Assembly: GCA_012798055.1 (NCBI GenBank)
Contig: JAAZOA010000042.1
Span: 1 to 7,370, forward strand
Direction: 5' to 3'
DNA: 7,370 bases
DNA from: Syntrophomonadaceae bacterium
GTDB taxonomy: Bacteria; Bacillota; Syntrophomonadia; Syntrophomonadales; Syntrophomonadaceae
This document shows, in pieces, positions 5,998 to 7,370 of this stretch; within the stretch, counting starts at the first letter, position 1, and each line of letters opens with the position of its first letter. A model generated the notes under the pieces. It was given only the letters and a program-made list of their open reading frames with translations. It made no database searches and was not told where the DNA came from. The translations under genes were made by a program, and so were the position numbers.

Positions 5998-6825
5998 TCA
6001 GAAATGAAATTGCATGCCGGTTTTACCCCGGACAACTCTGCTGCCCAGTTCATTGAAAAGAATGGCGGCAGCCCTAAACCCTGTGCAATGGCAGACAATC
6101 AGGTGCTGAACATCCAGATCTCTCAAAGCTGCCACTGTTTTTGCCAATCTTGAGTCTGAAGCACTTATAAGATGGGTGCCGCCAATAAATGCCAGGATTT
6201 TAGGCTGCCCTGTTTTTAGACGAGCATATTCGATGGTGTTGATAATGCCGGCATGAGCGCATCCGCTTATTATTATCAACCCGAGAGGGTGGTTTATAAT
6301 CAGCGCCATATCATCGGCTAAATCATCCGGCACCAAATCTCCCTCAAAATAGGTCCAGAAGTCACCGCCCACATCCTCAAAATCAGTATAGCGGGGAATG
6401 GTGCCCGTCACGAAAATCCCGGGGGAAATCTCGCAAAAATCATCGGTAAAGACGATCTCGGCGCCAAGAGAGGCAAGCTCGCCAGCGGTGAAATCTGCCC
6501 CAATCTCCCTGCGCAGCCACCCCGACCCTGTGTAGCGCCTGGCGAAAACATTGGAATGGGCATAAATTCGTTTATGATTGCCGGTCTTGATAAATGGTAT
6601 CAAGGCTCCGGTATGAACATAATGGACATGACTTATTACCAGGTCCTGGATTTCGGCTAGATCGACTCCGGCTGCCGCAGCATTCTTCAACAGGGCTCGG
6701 CCAGAACCTGTATCAAAAAGTATGGCCTTTTCGCCTGCCTTGACCAAAGTGGAAAAACCGTATTCACCTTGGAAATAGGGCATAGCAGTTGCGTTTTCTA
6801 CCAGGATCGTAATGTCAACTTCCAT
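5998..6825 (-). CDS. MBL-fold metallohydrolase-like protein with altered metal motif
   Basis: About 275 residues, the usual length for the MJ-type MBL-fold family that includes 7,8-dihydropterin-6-methyl-aminobenzene phosphate synthase-like proteins. From the ATG at 6825, visible blocks are GFSTLVKAGEKAILFDTGSG, ISHVHYVHTGAL (about 65-76), TGTIPRYTDFE, SGCAHAGIINT (His about 191), IGGTHLISAS (His about 218) and CHCTGFRA (His about 246). The normal first motif is SHGHYDHTGGL. Here Gly and the metal-ligand Asp are both Val (GTC and GTT codons), so the second metal site should be weakened or lost. AGGGG lies 7 bases before the ATG at 6825; a GTG at 6840 would add five residues but has no site. 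The gene starts 18 bases after the DUF1847 stop, so the two are likely one operon. It is cytosolic, and the substrate is unknown. Confidence 0.88.
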   Translation of the reverse strand: MEVDITILVENATAMPYFQGEYGFSTLVKAGEKAILFDTGSGRALLKNAAAAGVDLAEIQDLVISHVHYVHTGALIPFIKTGNHKRIYAHSNVFARRYTGSGWLRREIGADFTAGELASLGAEIVFTDDFCEISPGIFVTGTIPRYTDFEDVGGDFWTYFEGDLVPDDLADDMALIINHPLGLIIISGCAHAGIINTIEYARLKTGQPKILAFIGGTHLISASDSRLAKTVAALRDLDVQHLIVCHCTGFRAAAILFNELGSRVVRGKTGMQFHF

Positions 6826-6843
6826 GATTTTGCCCCTCACAAT

Positions 6844-7370
6844 CTATTTCCAAAGTCCAAGCACGCGGCGGCGATAATACTTGCTGTATAAGACGGCTGC
6901 CGGATTATGAGCCAATACCCTGTCCTTGACGATTAGGGTGGTGACCGGAGCATTTGAATATTTAGTAAATAGCATGTCATGTCCTACACAGAGACCACAG
7001 ATTATGTTCATATCAGTGTTCTGCTGATTGAGGAAAAGCGCTTGACCTACAGGATTGCACATCACCTCTGCCGCATCTTCACTTATCGGTTTTAAAGAAA
7101 ACTTCTTTTTGTCGAGTCCACCATTTTTACAGTTTATAACGCTTATTGAAAAATAATTTTTTAGGTATGCTGCGACTGTCTGGGCCTCCTCTATCAGCCC
7201 TATACAGGTTGCTATGCCCAATTTATCAAAGCCCATCTCCTGGGCAAATAGTCTGATTTCCTCCAAACGGGTCGCCTGCAGGTAATGACGGGCTTCGATC
7301 GCAACGGCCGCTTGAGCCAGTTTATAATTGTCCGCTTCAAAGTACCGTTCTTCTATGCCACTATTAATAA
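6844..7370 (-). CDS. DUF1847 protein, 5' end beyond the window
   Basis: The frame is open from the right edge to the TAG at 6844, giving about 175 residues. A TTG at 7266 is not the true start, because in-frame sequence upstream (EERYFEADNYKLAQAAVAIE, ARHYLQATRLEE) continues the family pattern. Recognisable DUF1847 blocks are FAQEMGFDKLGIATCIGLIEE, MCNPVGQALFLNQQNTDMNI, CGLCVGHDMLFTKYSNAPVT and VKDRVLAHNPAAVLY. Conserved Cys residues (ATC, INC, MCNP, CGLC) suggest metal or Fe-S binding, as proposed for this family of anaerobes; the Cys-rich N-terminus of relatives would lie outside the window. The function is unknown. The MBL-fold gene follows 18 bases downstream on the same strand, with AGGGG between them, so they are probably translated from one message. 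Confidence 0.85.
   Translation of the reverse strand, partial: INSGIEERYFEADNYKLAQAAVAIEARHYLQATRLEEIRLFAQEMGFDKLGIATCIGLIEEAQTVAAYLKNYFSISVINCKNGGLDKKKFSLKPISEDAAEVMCNPVGQALFLNQQNTDMNIICGLCVGHDMLFTKYSNAPVTTLIVKDRVLAHNPAAVLYSKYYRRRVLGLWK

Noticed and set aside
5523..6098. Long minus-strand frame (191 codons) across DUF5320
   Set aside because: It is a Pro/His-rich shadow of the Gly-rich DUF5320 gene, with no sensible domain and overlapping promoter sequence.

Overview
The window looks like chromosomal DNA of an anaerobic, low-to-mid GC Firmicute of the clostridial type (Peptococcaceae/Syntrophomonadaceae-like). This is inferred from protein style, strong AGGAGG-type ribosome binding sites, TTG/GTG starts, a near-perfect sigma-A promoter, and families common in anaerobes (AmrS radical SAM enzyme, DUF5320, DUF1847). 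It holds nine or ten protein genes. I see no RNA gene, CRISPR array, insertion sequence or phage module.

Layout. Positions 1 to about 310 (minus strand) carry the N-terminal part of a membrane-anchored HtrA-like serine protease. Positions about 299-703 (plus strand) carry the C-terminal part of the same kind of protease, so the gene is broken by an inversion-type junction near 285-312. Next on the plus strand come a small cupin protein (719-1036) and an AmmeMemoRadiSam radical SAM enzyme (1094-1966) that ends about 45 residues early. Its end overlaps the convergent gene for a Mut7-C ubiquitin/RNase protein (1937-2686, minus). Then come plsY (2821-3393, plus) and a PF06541/CmpB-type membrane protein with a helical tail (3421-4203, plus), which meets a convergent MFS transporter gene (4208-5437, minus) at a 4-bp gap. 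A divergent intergenic region carries a strong promoter for a small Gly/Met-rich DUF5320 protein (5633-5944, plus). The right end is a minus-strand pair: DUF1847 (6844 to the right edge, 5' end missing) followed after 18 bp by a metallo-beta-lactamase-fold protein (5998-6825).

How the genes relate. plsY makes lysophosphatidic acid for membrane lipids and is probably co-transcribed with the CmpB-type membrane protein. The DUF1847 and MBL-fold genes form a likely operon facing DUF5320, and may belong to a metal- or redox-linked group of anaerobes, though this is inference. The other genes look like ordinary housekeeping or accessory functions.

I do not see a convincing new multi-gene system. 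The points most worth a second look are structural: the inverted split protease, the AmrS/Mut7-C fused ends, the DUF5320 stop codon that seems to interrupt a normal C-terminus, and the loss of a metal-ligand Asp in the MBL protein. Several such anomalies in 7 kb leave open assembly or amplification artefacts as well as real gene decay.
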